Source of the DNA: Treponema sp. UBA6852
Lineage (GTDB): Bacteria; Spirochaetota; Spirochaetia; Treponematales; Treponemataceae
NCBI GenBank assembly: GCA_002449305.1
Contig: DKDI01000013.1
Location: 1 to 64,000 of the forward strand
Direction of reading: 5' to 3'
Length of the DNA stretch: 64,000 bases
This document shows, piece by piece, positions 8,202-18,404 of the stretch; within the stretch, counting starts at the first letter, position 1, and every line of letters starts with the position of its first letter. A program made the position numbers and the translations under genes. Below the pieces are notes generated by a model. It searched no databases. It worked only from the letters and a program-made list of their open reading frames with translations, and had not been told where the DNA came from.

Positions 8202-9080
8202 CTAATTCTTTGCAAGCGGCGGCTTGTCATTTAAATTTTTTTGGTCAACAACAAGCACGTTTTCCAGACGCAAAAAATCTATAACAGGCTCAAGCTCAAT
8301 GCTAAGCGATGAATCGTAATCAAGAATTTTGATTTTAGAAATACGGCCAATAGGAATATCTTTGACATAGTTTCCATTTTCTCCGCTAGTAACGACAATA
8401 TCGCCATGATTCAAGCTGTCAAAAACTCTTTTCCGTATATACTGAAGATTTAACGGACTTCCATATGAACCATTTCCTGAAACAATTCCAATATCTCGAG
8501 TATTTTGAACCCGCGCGGAAATATTGCATTTTGTGTCGTAAACAGGCATTACAAGACTTGTATCAATACCAGCTGTAACAACTTTGCCTACAACGCCGAC
8601 ATTTCCATTTTGAATCGCAATAACAGGAAAACCTTTTTTTATTCCGCTTCTAGCACCTTTGTTTATTGTAATTCCAGAATAAAGATTGTCTGGGTCACGT
8701 CCGATTATTTGTGCAGGAATATTTTTATATTCAATTTCAGAGGCAAACTGAAGCTGTTCACGCAGGCGTTCATTTTCTTTTCTGATTTCGACATTGTTGC
8801 GCTGCATGAATTCATAGTCTTTAAGTTTTTCTGAAAGCTCATTGTATTCTTTTTGAAGAACTGTAATATCTCTTATTGATGTAACAATTCCAGCTACAGC
8901 ACTTATCGCAGAACTGCTTCCTTTTTGAATTAAAGAAACTACAGAAAAACCAACTTTATTAAAATTGACAACAAATCCGCCACCAGAAAAACCTAAAAGC
9001 ACTCCGCTGAAAACAACAAGAAATGCCAAAAGAATTTCCGCAGTTTTTATGCGGATAGAAGCTTTAAATTTTCCCGCCAT
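8202..9080 (-). CDS. mreC: Rod shape-determining protein MreC
   Basis: Bitopic membrane protein that links MreB to PBP2 on the outer face. The 292-residue protein has an N-terminal membrane helix (about residues 14-32), a coiled coil (about 65-105), and the C-terminal beta-rich domain with NVGVVGKVV, TSGENGNYVKDIPIGRIS. I take the ATG at 9080; the frame can begin at a TTG two codons earlier. It sits 20 nt after mreB and 23 nt before mreD. Confidence 0.92.
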   Translation of the reverse strand: MAGKFKASIRIKTAEILLAFLVVFSGVLLGFSGGGFVVNFNKVGFSVVSLIQKGSSSAISAVAGIVTSIRDITVLQKEYNELSEKLKDYEFMQRNNVEIRKENERLREQLQFASEIEYKNIPAQIIGRDPDNLYSGITINKGARSGIKKGFPVIAIQNGNVGVVGKVVTAGIDTSLVMPVYDTKCNISARVQNTRDIGIVSGNGSYGSPLNLQYIRKRVFDSLNHGDIVVTSGENGNYVKDIPIGRISKIKILDYDSSLSIELEPVIDFLRLENVLVVDQKNLNDKPPLAKN

Positions 9081-9100
9081 GAGCAAACAACCCGATGTTT

Positions 9101-10153
9101 TTAGTCATTCAAATTTTCATAAATTGAACGACGAGTAGACATATCCTTGAACAATTCAAATGCTTCGCCTGCGCCTTTTGCAACGCATTCAAGAGGCTTT
9201 TCTACGAGGAACACAGGAACACCAGTTTCTTTCTTTATCAAATCTTTCAAGCCTTTTAGCATTGAGCCGCCGCCAGACATAACAATTCCACGCTCAACAA
9301 TATCAGCTGCAAGTTCAGGAGGAGTGCGTCCCAAAGTTTTCTTTATTTCTTCAATGATTTTTGAAACCGGCTCTTTCAAAGCTTCACGCACTTCTACAGA
9401 ATCAACTTCAAGGCGGCGTGGAAGACCTGTAATCGCATCTCCTCCGCGGATTTCCATTTTCCGGATTTTATCATCATCGATATTTTTTTCGGCAATTGCA
9501 TTTCCAATTTCAATCTTAAGACGCTCCGCAGTCTGCTGTCCAATAATCAGGTTATGAACAGAACGAATATGCTTTATAATCGCCTCATCAAAAGCATTTC
9601 CTCCGATTCTAATTGAACTTGTAACAACCATTCCGCCCAAAGAAATAACTGAAACTTCTGTAGTTCCACCGCCAATATCGCAAACCATGTGTCCGGCTGG
9701 CTCGTAAATCGGAATTTCAGCGCCAATTGCAGCGGCAAGACTTTCCTCAATCAACTTTACTTCTTTTGCACCAGCCTTCAAAGCGGCAGCCATTACCGCA
9801 TCCTGCTGAACCTGAGTAATGCAAGAAGGAATTCCGATTTTCATTCTTATAGACTTAAAAAGATTGTGCCGCGGAATTACTTTTGAAATAAAATACTTAA
9901 GCATTTTTTCAGTCGAATCACTGTCTGAAATAACACCGTCCGCCAAAGGTCTTATAGCGACAATATTTCCAGGTGTCTTCCAAAGCATTCTTTTTGCCTC
10001 AACACCAACAGCTTCAATTCTTCCAGTTCCTTTTTCAACTGCCACAACTGAAGGCTCGTCAATAACAATTCCCTGCCCACGGACATAAATCAGTGTATTG
10101 CAAGTCCCCAAATCAATTCCTATATCAGTTGTAAAATTATCAAGAAAGCTCAT
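9101..10153 (-). CDS. mreB: Rod shape-determining actin homologue MreB
   Basis: Cytoplasmic actin-like ATPase that forms membrane-bound filaments orienting cell wall synthesis. The 350-residue protein contains the phosphate-1 loop [14 protein letters not shown], the phosphate-2 region [20 protein letters not shown], and the adenosine motif [14 protein letters not shown]. The ATG at 10153 has a GGAGG site 4-5 nt upstream (GGAGGAAAA); a longer frame starts inside that site. Length and motifs are fully typical. First gene of the mreBCD-mrdA-rodA run. Confidence 0.97.
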   Translation of the reverse strand: MSFLDNFTTDIGIDLGTCNTLIYVRGQGIVIDEPSVVAVEKGTGRIEAVGVEAKRMLWKTPGNIVAIRPLADGVISDSDSTEKMLKYFISKVIPRHNLFKSIRMKIGIPSCITQVQQDAVMAAALKAGAKEVKLIEESLAAAIGAEIPIYEPAGHMVCDIGGGTTEVSVISLGGMVVTSSIRIGGNAFDEAIIKHIRSVHNLIIGQQTAERLKIEIGNAIAEKNIDDDKIRKMEIRGGDAITGLPRRLEVDSVEVREALKEPVSKIIEEIKKTLGRTPPELAADIVERGIVMSGGGSMLKGLKDLIKKETGVPVFLVEKPLECVAKGAGEAFELFKDMSTRRSIYENLND

Positions 10154-10190
10154 TTTTCCTCCTCCAAGCTTTTCTGTAAAATTCAAATTT

Positions 10191-11153
10191 CTATAGACCT
10201 GACATTTTTTTCAGCGCGCCTTTATGGTTGAACTGAATTTTCAGGCATTTGCGCCATTCAGACCGAGCTTTTATATTATCGCCTTTTTTCTCATATAATA
10301 CACCAAGTCCGTAATGCGCGTCAGCAGAATTTTGATTTTTTTCAAGAATTGAATTAAATTCTTTTTCCGCATCCGAAAAATTACCTTCACTTGTATATAT
10401 CTGCCCAAGAAGAATATGGCTGTCGTCCAAAAGCTCTTCATTCTGGCTTGTTTCCATAACGCGGACAAGATACTGCTTTGCAACAGATTCCTGCCCACTA
10501 TTGCAATACTGTTTCGCAATGTTGAACAAAAGCGTGTCAGTTTCACGCACAAGAAGCGCCTCTGTAAAAGCCGCAATGCTTTCATCAGTTTCACCAAGAG
10601 ACGCATAGCTTAAACCAAGCAAAAGCGGAATATCAACTGATTTATATCCATTTGAAACCGCAAGCAAAAGATATTTTACAACCAAGTCAGCATAATAATG
10701 GTAAGCTGAAACTTTGTTCTTATAAAAATACGCTCGGCCAAGCATATATTGAATCTGCGGAAGCGTGTCTTTTTTACATCCATGCATTGCTTTTCTAAGG
10801 CTGAAAATCGATTTATCCAAAAGCTCTTGAGACTTTATATTGTCAGTCTCTGATTCAGCCAGCATAAATGAACTGTAGCCCAAAAAAGTAAGAGCAGCAT
10901 TATGATAAGGATTTTCATCAAGAATTTTTGAAGCTGAACTATAAACAGATTTATAACCATCTTCCGTGTGAAGCGACCAGTTTTTGTACATCGAATCAAC
11001 TGAATCAAGCTTAAAAAATTTGTTTCCGATAAATTTTATAAAAATAAAAGAAAGCAACGTTACAAAAACAATTGCAAAAGACGCGATTATAAACTTAATG
11101 ACAAAGGTTTTCCTTTTATGATAGAATAAGTCTAAACCGTATCTAGCTTTCAT
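10191..11153 (-). CDS. Membrane-anchored TPR protein
   Basis: A 320-residue protein with one N-terminal membrane segment (about residues 17-40) followed by roughly six tetratricopeptide-like helical repeats, for example [20 protein letters not shown] and [20 protein letters not shown]. The most likely role is as a scaffold for protein contacts. It lies 37 nt before mreB, so it may belong to the cell-shape complex, but this is inference. I place the start at the ATG at 11153 (GGGG a few nt upstream); the longer frame to 11282 would run into the RNase P RNA gene. Confidence 0.8.
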   Translation of the reverse strand: MKARYGLDLFYHKRKTFVIKFIIASFAIVFVTLLSFIFIKFIGNKFFKLDSVDSMYKNWSLHTEDGYKSVYSSASKILDENPYHNAALTFLGYSSFMLAESETDNIKSQELLDKSIFSLRKAMHGCKKDTLPQIQYMLGRAYFYKNKVSAYHYYADLVVKYLLLAVSNGYKSVDIPLLLGLSYASLGETDESIAAFTEALLVRETDTLLFNIAKQYCNSGQESVAKQYLVRVMETSQNEELLDDSHILLGQIYTSEGNFSDAEKEFNSILEKNQNSADAHYGLGVLYEKKGDNIKARSEWRKCLKIQFNHKGALKKMSGL

Positions 11154-11228
11154 TTTCCCCACCCGAAAAATGCAATAAACAAAATCAAATCCGCTTTCAG
11201 AAAAACTGAAGCAAACAAAAATAAAAAA

Positions 11229-11614
11229 AAGGATATGGTAAGCCGGGTTCTGGAACGTTTTATTAAAAAACGTGTTGACCATCTATCTGCAATGCCAGTT
11301 GCCCGGCATTTCCAGCAATCTACCCGCAGCATAAGGCCGGAAAACCAAACTGCTATATGATTTTGCTCCTAATGAGGTTTACTTATGCCGTTTCTGTTGC
11401 CAAAAACGCGGTAGGCTCTTACCCTGCCTTTTCACCCTTACCCATTACAGGCGGTAATTTTCTGTAGCACTTTCTGTCGGCAAAGAAACTTTACTGAAAA
11501 CCAGCAGTTTTTCTTTTCCGCCCGGTTATTGCCCGGCATCTTTTCCGGAGGAGCCCGGACTTTACCTCACTAAAAAGAAATCATCATCTCTTTTAGCGCG
11601 ATCAACATATCCTT
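11229..11614 (-). ncRNA. rnpB: RNase P RNA, bacterial class A
   Basis: Catalytic RNA that trims the 5' ends of pre-tRNAs. On the minus strand it shows the conserved P4 5' strand GAGGTAAAGTCCGGGCTCC, the ACAGAAAGTGCTACAGAAAA element, GTAAGGGTGAAAAGGCAGGG and the universal AGATAGATGGTCAACACG, ending in CCAGAACCCGGCTTACC. The P1 helix is visible as AAGGATATG (11606-11614) pairing with CATATCCTT (11229-11237), followed by a T-run that could terminate transcription. The 5' end lies only 6 nt after the stop of the zinc-ribbon gene, so it may be processed from the operon transcript. Confidence 0.96.
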
Positions 11615-11620
11615 ATTTTT

Positions 11621-12484
11621 TTAATTTTCATAATCAAGGGATTTGATAGAAGAATCTGAATCTTCTGAATCATCGCCCTCAATATCAATAAGATCCTCAT
11701 CATCAAGAAGATCTTCATCCATGTCATCAGCTGAAATGTCATCATGAATTGAAACATAGTTTTCATCCAAATCAGCGGCTTCTTCATAGAAAAGAATTCT
11801 GCTGCAATAAGGACAGAAAAGTATTTTTTCTCCATGGTGAACTTCATTTGCAAACTGCGCCGGCAAAATCATGTGGCAGCCATCGCAAACTTTTCCTTTT
11901 ACAGCGACAATTCCTTTGCGGTTTCTTTTTATTATTCTCTGAAACTTCATAATTGTTTCAGAATCAATGCCTTCTGACCATTTTGCTTCTTCTGATTTTA
12001 AAGCCTCAAGTTTTTCATTGCAAGAAGCAATTTCCTTGTCAAGATTTTCCCGGGCCTCATTTACATCTTTTTCTGTTGAAGCAATCAAATCTTCTTCGCT
12101 CTTAAGCAAATCGTTAAGCTCAGCCATGCTTTTTTCTTCACGCTGAAGCTCTTTTCTTTTTGAATCTTCCAAAGCCTGCGCTTCTGAAATTTGCTTTTCA
12201 AGAATTTCATATTCACGGTGTGTGGAAATCGAATCCATTCCCTTTTCGCCTTCTTCACGCTTTCTTTGGGCTTCATCGAGTTCAACTCTTAAACGAGCGA
12301 CAATATCTTTTTTTTCTTCGTAAAGCTTATTTTTTTCGATATATTCTCTTTTGAAACGGTCAAGGCTTTCCGTGCTGCCATCAAGAGTTTTCGGCAATTC
12401 CTCAACTTTTGCTTCAATTTCATATTTTTCAGCAAGCACGTCCTGCAAGTTTTTTAATCTTTCTAATTCTTCTGTCATTTGCAT
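11621..12484 (-). CDS. C4-type zinc-ribbon, coiled-coil protein
   Basis: COG1579-type protein of 287 residues: a long helical hairpin or coiled coil (about residues 5-190) with many Glu/Lys heptads, then a zinc ribbon with two CxxC pairs (CDGC near residue 200 and CPYC near 222), then an acidic tail of about 50 residues rich in Asp and Glu. Members are thought to bind nucleic acid or transport components, but no function is settled. The ATG at 12484 is favoured since AGAGG lies 9 nt upstream; a TTG three codons earlier abuts that site. Ends 6 nt before rnpB. Confidence 0.85.
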   Translation of the reverse strand: MQMTEELERLKNLQDVLAEKYEIEAKVEELPKTLDGSTESLDRFKREYIEKNKLYEEKKDIVARLRVELDEAQRKREEGEKGMDSISTHREYEILEKQISEAQALEDSKRKELQREEKSMAELNDLLKSEEDLIASTEKDVNEARENLDKEIASCNEKLEALKSEEAKWSEGIDSETIMKFQRIIKRNRKGIVAVKGKVCDGCHMILPAQFANEVHHGEKILFCPYCSRILFYEEAADLDENYVSIHDDISADDMDEDLLDDEDLIDIEGDDSEDSDSSIKSLDYEN

Positions 12485-12563
12485 AGATGGCAACCTCTTG
12501 TAAATTCTATATATAGGTGCAGTATTTTACACAATTTCGACTTTTATGTCTACACGATTTCCT

Positions 12564-14522
12564 TTAAGAATCAATGTAGTCCCTAAGACCGCTTGAACGG
12601 CGCGGATGTCTAAGTCTTCTTAAAGCCTTTGCTTCAATCTGGCGGATTCTTTCCCTTGTTACATTGAAATAAAGACCTACTTCTTCAAGCGTAAGAGAAT
12701 ATCCGTCATCAAGTCCGAATCTCATTTTTAAAACTTCCTGCTCACGCTGCGGCAATGTGCTTAAAACAGAACGAAGCTGTTCCTGAAGCAATGTATACGC
12801 AGTCTGGTTAGCAGGATTTTCAATTTCCTTGTCCTCAATAAAATCTCCCAAAGAAGAATCTTCTTCCTCTCCAATCGGAGTTTCAAGAGAAATAGGCTCT
12901 CTAGCAACATTTTTAACTTGCTTTACACGCGCAAGAGGCCATGAAAGCTGCGCTGCAATTTCTTCATCAGTCGGTTCTCTTCCATATTTTTGCATAAGCT
13001 GTCGGCTCTCGCGGACAACTTTGTTTATCTGCTCAATCATGTGAACCGGAACACGGATTGTTCTTGCCTGATCAGAAATAGACCTTGTAATCGCCTGCCG
13101 AATCCACCAAGTCGCATAAGTTGAAAATTTATAGCCTTTGCGATATTCAAATTTTTCAACAGCCTTTATAAGACCAATATTTCCTTCCTGAATCAAGTCA
13201 AAAAGCTGAAGTCCGCGGTTTGTGTATTTTTTTGCAATTGAAACAACAAGTCGAAGGTTTGCATTTATAAGCCGGTTTTTTGCCTGTTCAAGCTGCAATC
13301 TTCCGCGCTCGATTTCCTTCTTCATTTCAAGAATTTCATCAACGGAATTTTCAAAATCGTATTCAAGTTCGCGGAGTTTTCGGTCAATTTTCTGAATTTC
13401 AGTATAATCAGAACGAATTTCATCAGCAGTCATAGCAAGCTCTTTTTCAAGCTTTGCGGATTCAGTTCTGATTGCAAGACGACGGCCAATTGAACGAAGA
13501 CCAACAGCATCCGTAATCCGCAGTTTTTTCATGCGGCGCTCTTGAATCAAGTGGTACTCGTCAATTTTTTTTGAAGCCGTAATAAATTTTGCGCTGAAAG
13601 TTTCAATTTCTTCAGTTTGGAGATCTGCATTTAAAAGCGATTCTTTTATAAAATCTCTTACTCGCTTTAAATTTTCATCAGAAAAAATATTTATTGTAGG
13701 ATCTTCAGAATGAAGCTGTTTTTTCAATGCCATGTATTCAGACATTTGCTCGCGAATCGGCTTAACATATTCAACATAGCAGCTTCTCAAGCGGCGACGT
13801 TCAGCCATAAGCTCGTTAATTTCTTTTCTGGCTTTTCCAGGCTCATGAGGATCTATTTTTTTATAAATTGTGTGGCAAATCTGATAAAATTCAGGAATAA
13901 TCATGCCGGAATTTCTTATGACATTTTTTATTATATTCTGACCGTCTTCCATTTGCTTTGAAAGAATGACTTCCTGCTCTGCCGTAAGAAGATTTTCTTT
14001 TCCAATTTCACGCAGATAAAGCCTGATTGGATCATCAATTCCAGATTCCTTGTCATTTGAAACAAGACGGTGCTTTTCGTCAAACTTAGAATCATCTTCG
14101 GAATCAGAAAGAGAATCCTCGTCGTCCTCATCTTCCTCCTCTTCATCGTCCAGAAGATTGTCCTCTTCCATAACCTGAATATTGTTTTTTGTAAGAAGCT
14201 GAAGAACCTCCTCCATTTTTGGAGAATTCACAAATTCAGGCGTTAAAATTTCAGTGATTTCGTCCCATGAAATAATCTGCTTGCTGCACGCATAGTCCAA
14301 AAGTTTTTTTACATTTGGATCAAGAACTTCTTCTGAATCCTGCTCGGAATCCGCAGACTCTTCCTCATCTTCTGAATTTTCTTCTTGATCAGAGTCATTT
14401 TCTTCTGATTCATCAAATTCGGTTAAATCCGCAGTTTTTTTGTTTTTTTCTGATTTTGATTCAAGTGATTTTTTTTCTTTTTTAACTGATTCAGATTTTT
14501 TTTCAGGTGACTTTCTAGCCAT
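12564..14522 (-). CDS. rpoD: RNA polymerase primary sigma factor
   Basis: Housekeeping sigma-70. The 652-residue protein has a Lys/Glu/Asp-rich N-terminus (about residues 1-65 and a second acidic stretch near 120-150), region 1.2 ([17 protein letters not shown]), a long non-conserved insert (about 190-400), region 2 ([46 protein letters not shown]), region 3 and region 4 ([20 protein letters not shown]). It should recognise the TTGACA/TATAAT promoters seen elsewhere in this window. The macromolecular-synthesis pairing dnaG-rpoD is conserved: dnaG ends 3 nt upstream. Confidence 0.97.
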   Translation of the reverse strand: MARKSPEKKSESVKKEKKSLESKSEKNKKTADLTEFDESEENDSDQEENSEDEEESADSEQDSEEVLDPNVKKLLDYACSKQIISWDEITEILTPEFVNSPKMEEVLQLLTKNNIQVMEEDNLLDDEEEEDEDDEDSLSDSEDDSKFDEKHRLVSNDKESGIDDPIRLYLREIGKENLLTAEQEVILSKQMEDGQNIIKNVIRNSGMIIPEFYQICHTIYKKIDPHEPGKARKEINELMAERRRLRSCYVEYVKPIREQMSEYMALKKQLHSEDPTINIFSDENLKRVRDFIKESLLNADLQTEEIETFSAKFITASKKIDEYHLIQERRMKKLRITDAVGLRSIGRRLAIRTESAKLEKELAMTADEIRSDYTEIQKIDRKLRELEYDFENSVDEILEMKKEIERGRLQLEQAKNRLINANLRLVVSIAKKYTNRGLQLFDLIQEGNIGLIKAVEKFEYRKGYKFSTYATWWIRQAITRSISDQARTIRVPVHMIEQINKVVRESRQLMQKYGREPTDEEIAAQLSWPLARVKQVKNVAREPISLETPIGEEEDSSLGDFIEDKEIENPANQTAYTLLQEQLRSVLSTLPQREQEVLKMRFGLDDGYSLTLEEVGLYFNVTRERIRQIEAKALRRLRHPRRSSGLRDYIDS

Positions 14523-14525
14523 TGA

Positions 14526-16328
14526 TTAATCCTTCAAATTTTCAATTTGGAAATCAAGTTCCATTTTTTGTTTTGCAAGTTCCGCTAAAAGAGCCTTGTC
14601 TTCCGGCAAAATACTCCTCGACAAAGAGGAAATTTTTTCCATAAGATACATTTTTTTTCGCTTGTAAGCATTTCTTTTCAAGTAATTTATACAACTTTCG
14701 GCAGATTCTTGAATTCGCCCAGTATTTTTGCTTATAGCTTCAATTATAAGCTTTCTGAAATTTTCCTGATCTATCCGGTTAAGTATATTGCTTACTGAAA
14801 AAGAACCGTTTTTCTGGCACTCTTGCATAACAGCAAAAAGTTGCTTGGAATAACTGTCCGACAAATCATCAACAGAAACACATTCACGCATTTTTTGGAA
14901 AAGACTGACATCTTCAGTTACGGCTGTCATAACAGCTTGCAGTTCAGCGGTTACTTTAATTTTTTCAGAATCCGCCTGGTTTTTCTGCTCCGTAATTACA
15001 TTTCTAAAACGGTATGAAACCTTGTCCCGGTTGAAATAATCCCTTCGAGCAGCCTCCTTTTCTATACCGTATGTCTGGCACAACTGATCCAGACAGGCAT
15101 CTTTCTGAACATCCGACTGCAAAGAATCTATGTACTCAAAAAAATCTAACGACGCCTTAGACTTGCCCATAGGGGTATCTTTAGGATAGAGTTCTTGCAG
15201 TTTAGACAACAGATAATCAGAATCAAATATAGCATTATTGACTTCATTCGTCAAGTATTCAGCCCCGAAATTCAGCATAATTTCAGCAGGATCTTTTCCG
15301 CCGGAAAGCCTTATCACTTTTACAGCCACATCTTGTTTTCTGCACATAAGAATTGCGCGTCTTGTAGCTTTTTGTCCAGCCCCGTCAGAATCAAAAGAAA
15401 GATAAATTTCTTCAACAAAATGCTTTACAAGTGAAATTTGCTCATCAGTAAGAGATGTTCCCAAAGGAGCGACCGCCCAAGTAATTCCGCACTGATGATA
15501 AGCAATGCAGTCCATGTAGCCTTCGCAAAATATTACTTTGCGCTTTTCTCGTATTGAAGATTTTGCAAAATTAAATGCATAAAGAGTGCTTCCCTTTTTA
15601 TATTGAATCAAATCGCCGGAATTAAGATATTTAGGAGACTTTTGAGCATCGCCGCGCAAAAAACGTCCGCCCATAGCTACAATATCTCCGTCCTTGTCAA
15701 AAATCGGAAACATCAGCCTGTCTGAAAAAAAAGCGCAGTCCGGATAATTTTTACTAAAAAGACCTGAATTATTCAAAAAGTCTTCGGAATAATTTTTTTT
15801 CAAAAGGAACTGCTTTAGCCATTTTCGGTCTGAAGGACTGTAACCAATTTTGAATTTTTCAAGTGTTTCCTGAGAAAGTCCTCGCTTTAAAATGTAGTCA
15901 AGTGCAAATTTTCCGGCTGGAGTTTCCATAAGCATATAGTGAAACATTCCGGCAACTCTTGTATACAAATTCTTATATTCATCCTTGATTTTTGAAGCTG
16001 AAGAATCAAAACTTTTTGCAGAACCACTTGAATATGAAAGCTGAACCCCTGCTTTTTTTGCAAGAAACTCCACTGATTCAACAAAAGAAATCTTTTCCAT
16101 CTCCTTTACAAAATCAAAGACATTTCCAGAAGCTCCGCAACCAAAGCAATGGTAAAATTTTTTATCTTGTGAAACACTGAACGAAGGAGTTTTTTCATTA
16201 TGAAAAGGACAGCAGCCCCACCAGTTTGAGCCGCGCTGTTCAAGAGAAACGTACTCGGAAACAAGGCTGACAATATCAGTTTTTTCCGCAACTTCGTCAA
16301 TTGATTCTTTAGCTATCAGACCGGGCAT
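14526..16328 (-). CDS. dnaG: DNA primase
   Basis: Synthesises RNA primers for replication on DnaB-unwound template. The 600-residue protein has the CHC2 zinc finger (CPFHNEKTPSFSVSQDKKFY, then HCFGCG; about residues 41-68), the RNA polymerase core and TOPRIM region (FCEGYMDCIAYHQCG near 270, then SFDSDGAGQKA near 315) and a helical C-terminal region that would contact DnaB. Length is normal. It overlaps no gene, with mltG 6 nt upstream and rpoD 3 nt downstream. Confidence 0.96.
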   Translation of the reverse strand: MPGLIAKESIDEVAEKTDIVSLVSEYVSLEQRGSNWWGCCPFHNEKTPSFSVSQDKKFYHCFGCGASGNVFDFVKEMEKISFVESVEFLAKKAGVQLSYSSGSAKSFDSSASKIKDEYKNLYTRVAGMFHYMLMETPAGKFALDYILKRGLSQETLEKFKIGYSPSDRKWLKQFLLKKNYSEDFLNNSGLFSKNYPDCAFFSDRLMFPIFDKDGDIVAMGGRFLRGDAQKSPKYLNSGDLIQYKKGSTLYAFNFAKSSIREKRKVIFCEGYMDCIAYHQCGITWAVAPLGTSLTDEQISLVKHFVEEIYLSFDSDGAGQKATRRAILMCRKQDVAVKVIRLSGGKDPAEIMLNFGAEYLTNEVNNAIFDSDYLLSKLQELYPKDTPMGKSKASLDFFEYIDSLQSDVQKDACLDQLCQTYGIEKEAARRDYFNRDKVSYRFRNVITEQKNQADSEKIKVTAELQAVMTAVTEDVSLFQKMRECVSVDDLSDSYSKQLFAVMQECQKNGSFSVSNILNRIDQENFRKLIIEAISKNTGRIQESAESCINYLKRNAYKRKKMYLMEKISSLSRSILPEDKALLAELAKQKMELDFQIENLKD

Positions 16329-16334
16329 TTGATT

Positions 16335-17390
16335 TTAAAAACCTTTTGAATAGTAATTTGTATTTTCCGCCGCCTTATGCTGGTCAAAATTCTTTGAAAA
16401 TGTATGGCGTCCAGTCGCAGGGTCTGTGAGAACAAAAAAGTAATAGTCGGTTTTAGCAGGATTAAATGCAGCTGTCAACGCGACAAGCCCGGGATTTGAA
16501 ATAGGCCCTGCAGGAAGTCCTGCCCACTTGTAAGTGTTGTAAGGACTGTCAATCTTTAAATCATCGTAAGTTATGCGCTCTGGATGCGGCTTTCCTTGAA
16601 TTTCAGTCAAAATATACTCAATTGTGGCGCAGGAATAAAGTCCGATTCCATGCTTAAGTCTGTTTGTAAAAACACTGGAAATAATAGGAGCTTCAGACTT
16701 GACTCGGTACTCGCGCTCAACAACCGAAGCCAAAGTAACAAGCTCATGCAGTTCCAAAGGAGAGAGCTCTTTAGCTTCTAAAATTTCTGCGGTTTTAGAA
16801 AAAAAGTTGTCAGCCATAATGCAAAGAACATCCTGCGCTTTCATTTGAGCTATAAAAAAATAAGTGTCAGGAAAAAGATAGCCTTCAAAATTCTCGGCTG
16901 GAATTTTATATTTTTCCAAAAGTTCTGAATTCTTGCAGTAAAACAAAAAATCTTCAGCGGAACAAATATTTTTATCCTCAAGAATTCTTGCAATTTTTGA
17001 CATTGTAAGGCCTTCTGGAATAACAACAGAAATATATTCGCTTGCACCAGACTGCAAAATCAAGTAAATTTCTTTTAACCCCATCGAAGTGCTTAAAGTA
17101 TATGAGCCGCTTTTCAAGCTGAATGGCTTTGTTCTGTCAAAAACACTGAACCTTGCGGCATAATAAAAAGCATCAGCCGATTTCACAAGCCCTTTTTCCT
17201 TTAAAAGAAGCGAGATTTTTCTTACAGAAGCTCCAGAAGGCACGCTGATTTTTTCAACACGGCTATTTTCCACGGAATCAACAGGCTTGACAACATAAGC
17301 CCACATTCCAAAAGCTGCAACAAAAAGAATTGAAAGCGCCGCCAGAATCCATGTAAAAAAAACAACAATCTTATATAAAATCCGTTTCAA
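16335..17390 (-). CDS. mltG: Endolytic murein transglycosylase MltG
   Basis: YceG-family lytic transglycosylase that cleaves nascent glycan strands at the inner membrane. The 351-residue protein has an N-terminal membrane helix (about residues 10-33), a LysM-like segment (SVRKISLLLKEKGLVKSADA), and the catalytic domain with LVTLASVVEREYR (catalytic Glu near residue 222) and NTYKWAGLPAGPISNPG. Its ATG overlaps the stop of the upstream MBL-fold gene by 4 nt, so co-translation is likely. Typical length. Confidence 0.94.
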   Translation of the reverse strand: MKRILYKIVVFFTWILAALSILFVAAFGMWAYVVKPVDSVENSRVEKISVPSGASVRKISLLLKEKGLVKSADAFYYAARFSVFDRTKPFSLKSGSYTLSTSMGLKEIYLILQSGASEYISVVIPEGLTMSKIARILEDKNICSAEDFLFYCKNSELLEKYKIPAENFEGYLFPDTYFFIAQMKAQDVLCIMADNFFSKTAEILEAKELSPLELHELVTLASVVEREYRVKSEAPIISSVFTNRLKHGIGLYSCATIEYILTEIQGKPHPERITYDDLKIDSPYNTYKWAGLPAGPISNPGLVALTAAFNPAKTDYYFFVLTDPATGRHTFSKNFDQHKAAENTNYYSKGF

Positions 17391-18337
17391 AGCTGAATTT
17401 CCTGACCTTCTTTTGAAATATAAAGATTTAAATTTCCATTCGACTTATATTTTTTGTAGTTGTTTCCAGCATCAAGAATTGAATCAAGTTTTTTATCATC
17501 GTAATTCGGCTCATGGTGAAAAAAGTAAAGGTTCTTGATATTCCAGTTAGAAGCAAAATCTATTGCGGAACTAAAAGAGTTGTGCCCCCAGTTCACTTTT
17601 TTTGCAGCCTCCGGATTTGTATACTGGCTGTCAAAAACCAAAACATCAGCATTTTCAAAAAATTTATTTCTTGTGCAATTCTTGTCAAAATCTGAAGTCT
17701 GAAGCTCAACATCCGTGCTGTAAATAAAGCGTTTTCCGTCCTCTTCAAATGAATAAGAATATGAATCTCCCGGATGAAACATTCTGTGGCATTCTATTTT
17801 AAGACCGCCGATTTCTATTGGAGTTCCTTCTTGCATAAAATGAAACGAAAGCTGATTTTTCACAGATTCAAAGCAAGCATTTATTGGAAAATACGGAAGG
17901 CTGCTCTGACGCTCAAGATATTCCTCGGCATTAGCAAAAGGTGTATAAATGTCGATTTTTGAATTAGGCGAAAAAGACTGTCCGAAAAACGGAAATCCTT
18001 GAATATGATCCCAGTGAAAATGCGAAAGAAAAATATTATAATGCCTACTTTCCGGCTGACGGCCAGCAACAGAAAATTCCCTTAGACCAGTTCCGCAGTC
18101 AAGCAAAAAAAGCTCGTCTGATTTTGACCTAAGTTCTATGCAAGGAGTGTTTCCGCCTATAGTTCCATAAATCCATTCAGGCAGAGATGAAAGGAATTTC
18201 ATTTTTGACTCGGCGCTTTCCAAATCCTTTGGGGAAATACGGGAAACAACGGCTGCAATTTTTGCCTGTACCTGAGCATTTTTCAGCGGCGTAGGCAAAG
18301 ACCCCCGAACTCCCCAGAAATGAATCAGCACTTTCAT
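17387..18337 (-). CDS. MBL-fold metallohydrolase
   Basis: A 316-residue metallo-beta-lactamase-fold hydrolase. Metal-binding motifs are visible: FLSHFHWDHIQGFPFF (HxHxDH, near residue 115), a histidine in CHRMFHPGDSYSY, the aspartate in FIYSTDVE, and a late FFHHEP. The N-terminus WGVRGSLPTP and GTIGGNTPCIEL match a broad group of cyclic-nucleotide-phosphodiesterase-like or PhnP-like members, so a phosphodiester substrate is plausible, but the substrate cannot be named. It lies between dnaB and mltG in the replication/envelope run. Confidence 0.85.
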   Translation of the reverse strand: MKVLIHFWGVRGSLPTPLKNAQVQAKIAAVVSRISPKDLESAESKMKFLSSLPEWIYGTIGGNTPCIELRSKSDELFLLDCGTGLREFSVAGRQPESRHYNIFLSHFHWDHIQGFPFFGQSFSPNSKIDIYTPFANAEEYLERQSSLPYFPINACFESVKNQLSFHFMQEGTPIEIGGLKIECHRMFHPGDSYSYSFEEDGKRFIYSTDVELQTSDFDKNCTRNKFFENADVLVFDSQYTNPEAAKKVNWGHNSFSSAIDFASNWNIKNLYFFHHEPNYDDKKLDSILDAGNNYKKYKSNGNLNLYISKEGQEIQL

Positions 18338-18404
18338 CCTCCATAAAATTCCGTAGAATTTTTGAGATTATAGTATACAGAAATTGAAACAAACTGTAAA
18401 CAGA

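Noticed and set aside
11154..11282. N-terminal extension of the TPR protein to 11282
   Set aside because: It would overlap the 3' part of the RNase P RNA, and the ATG at 11153 with a GGGG site gives a normal membrane-anchor start.
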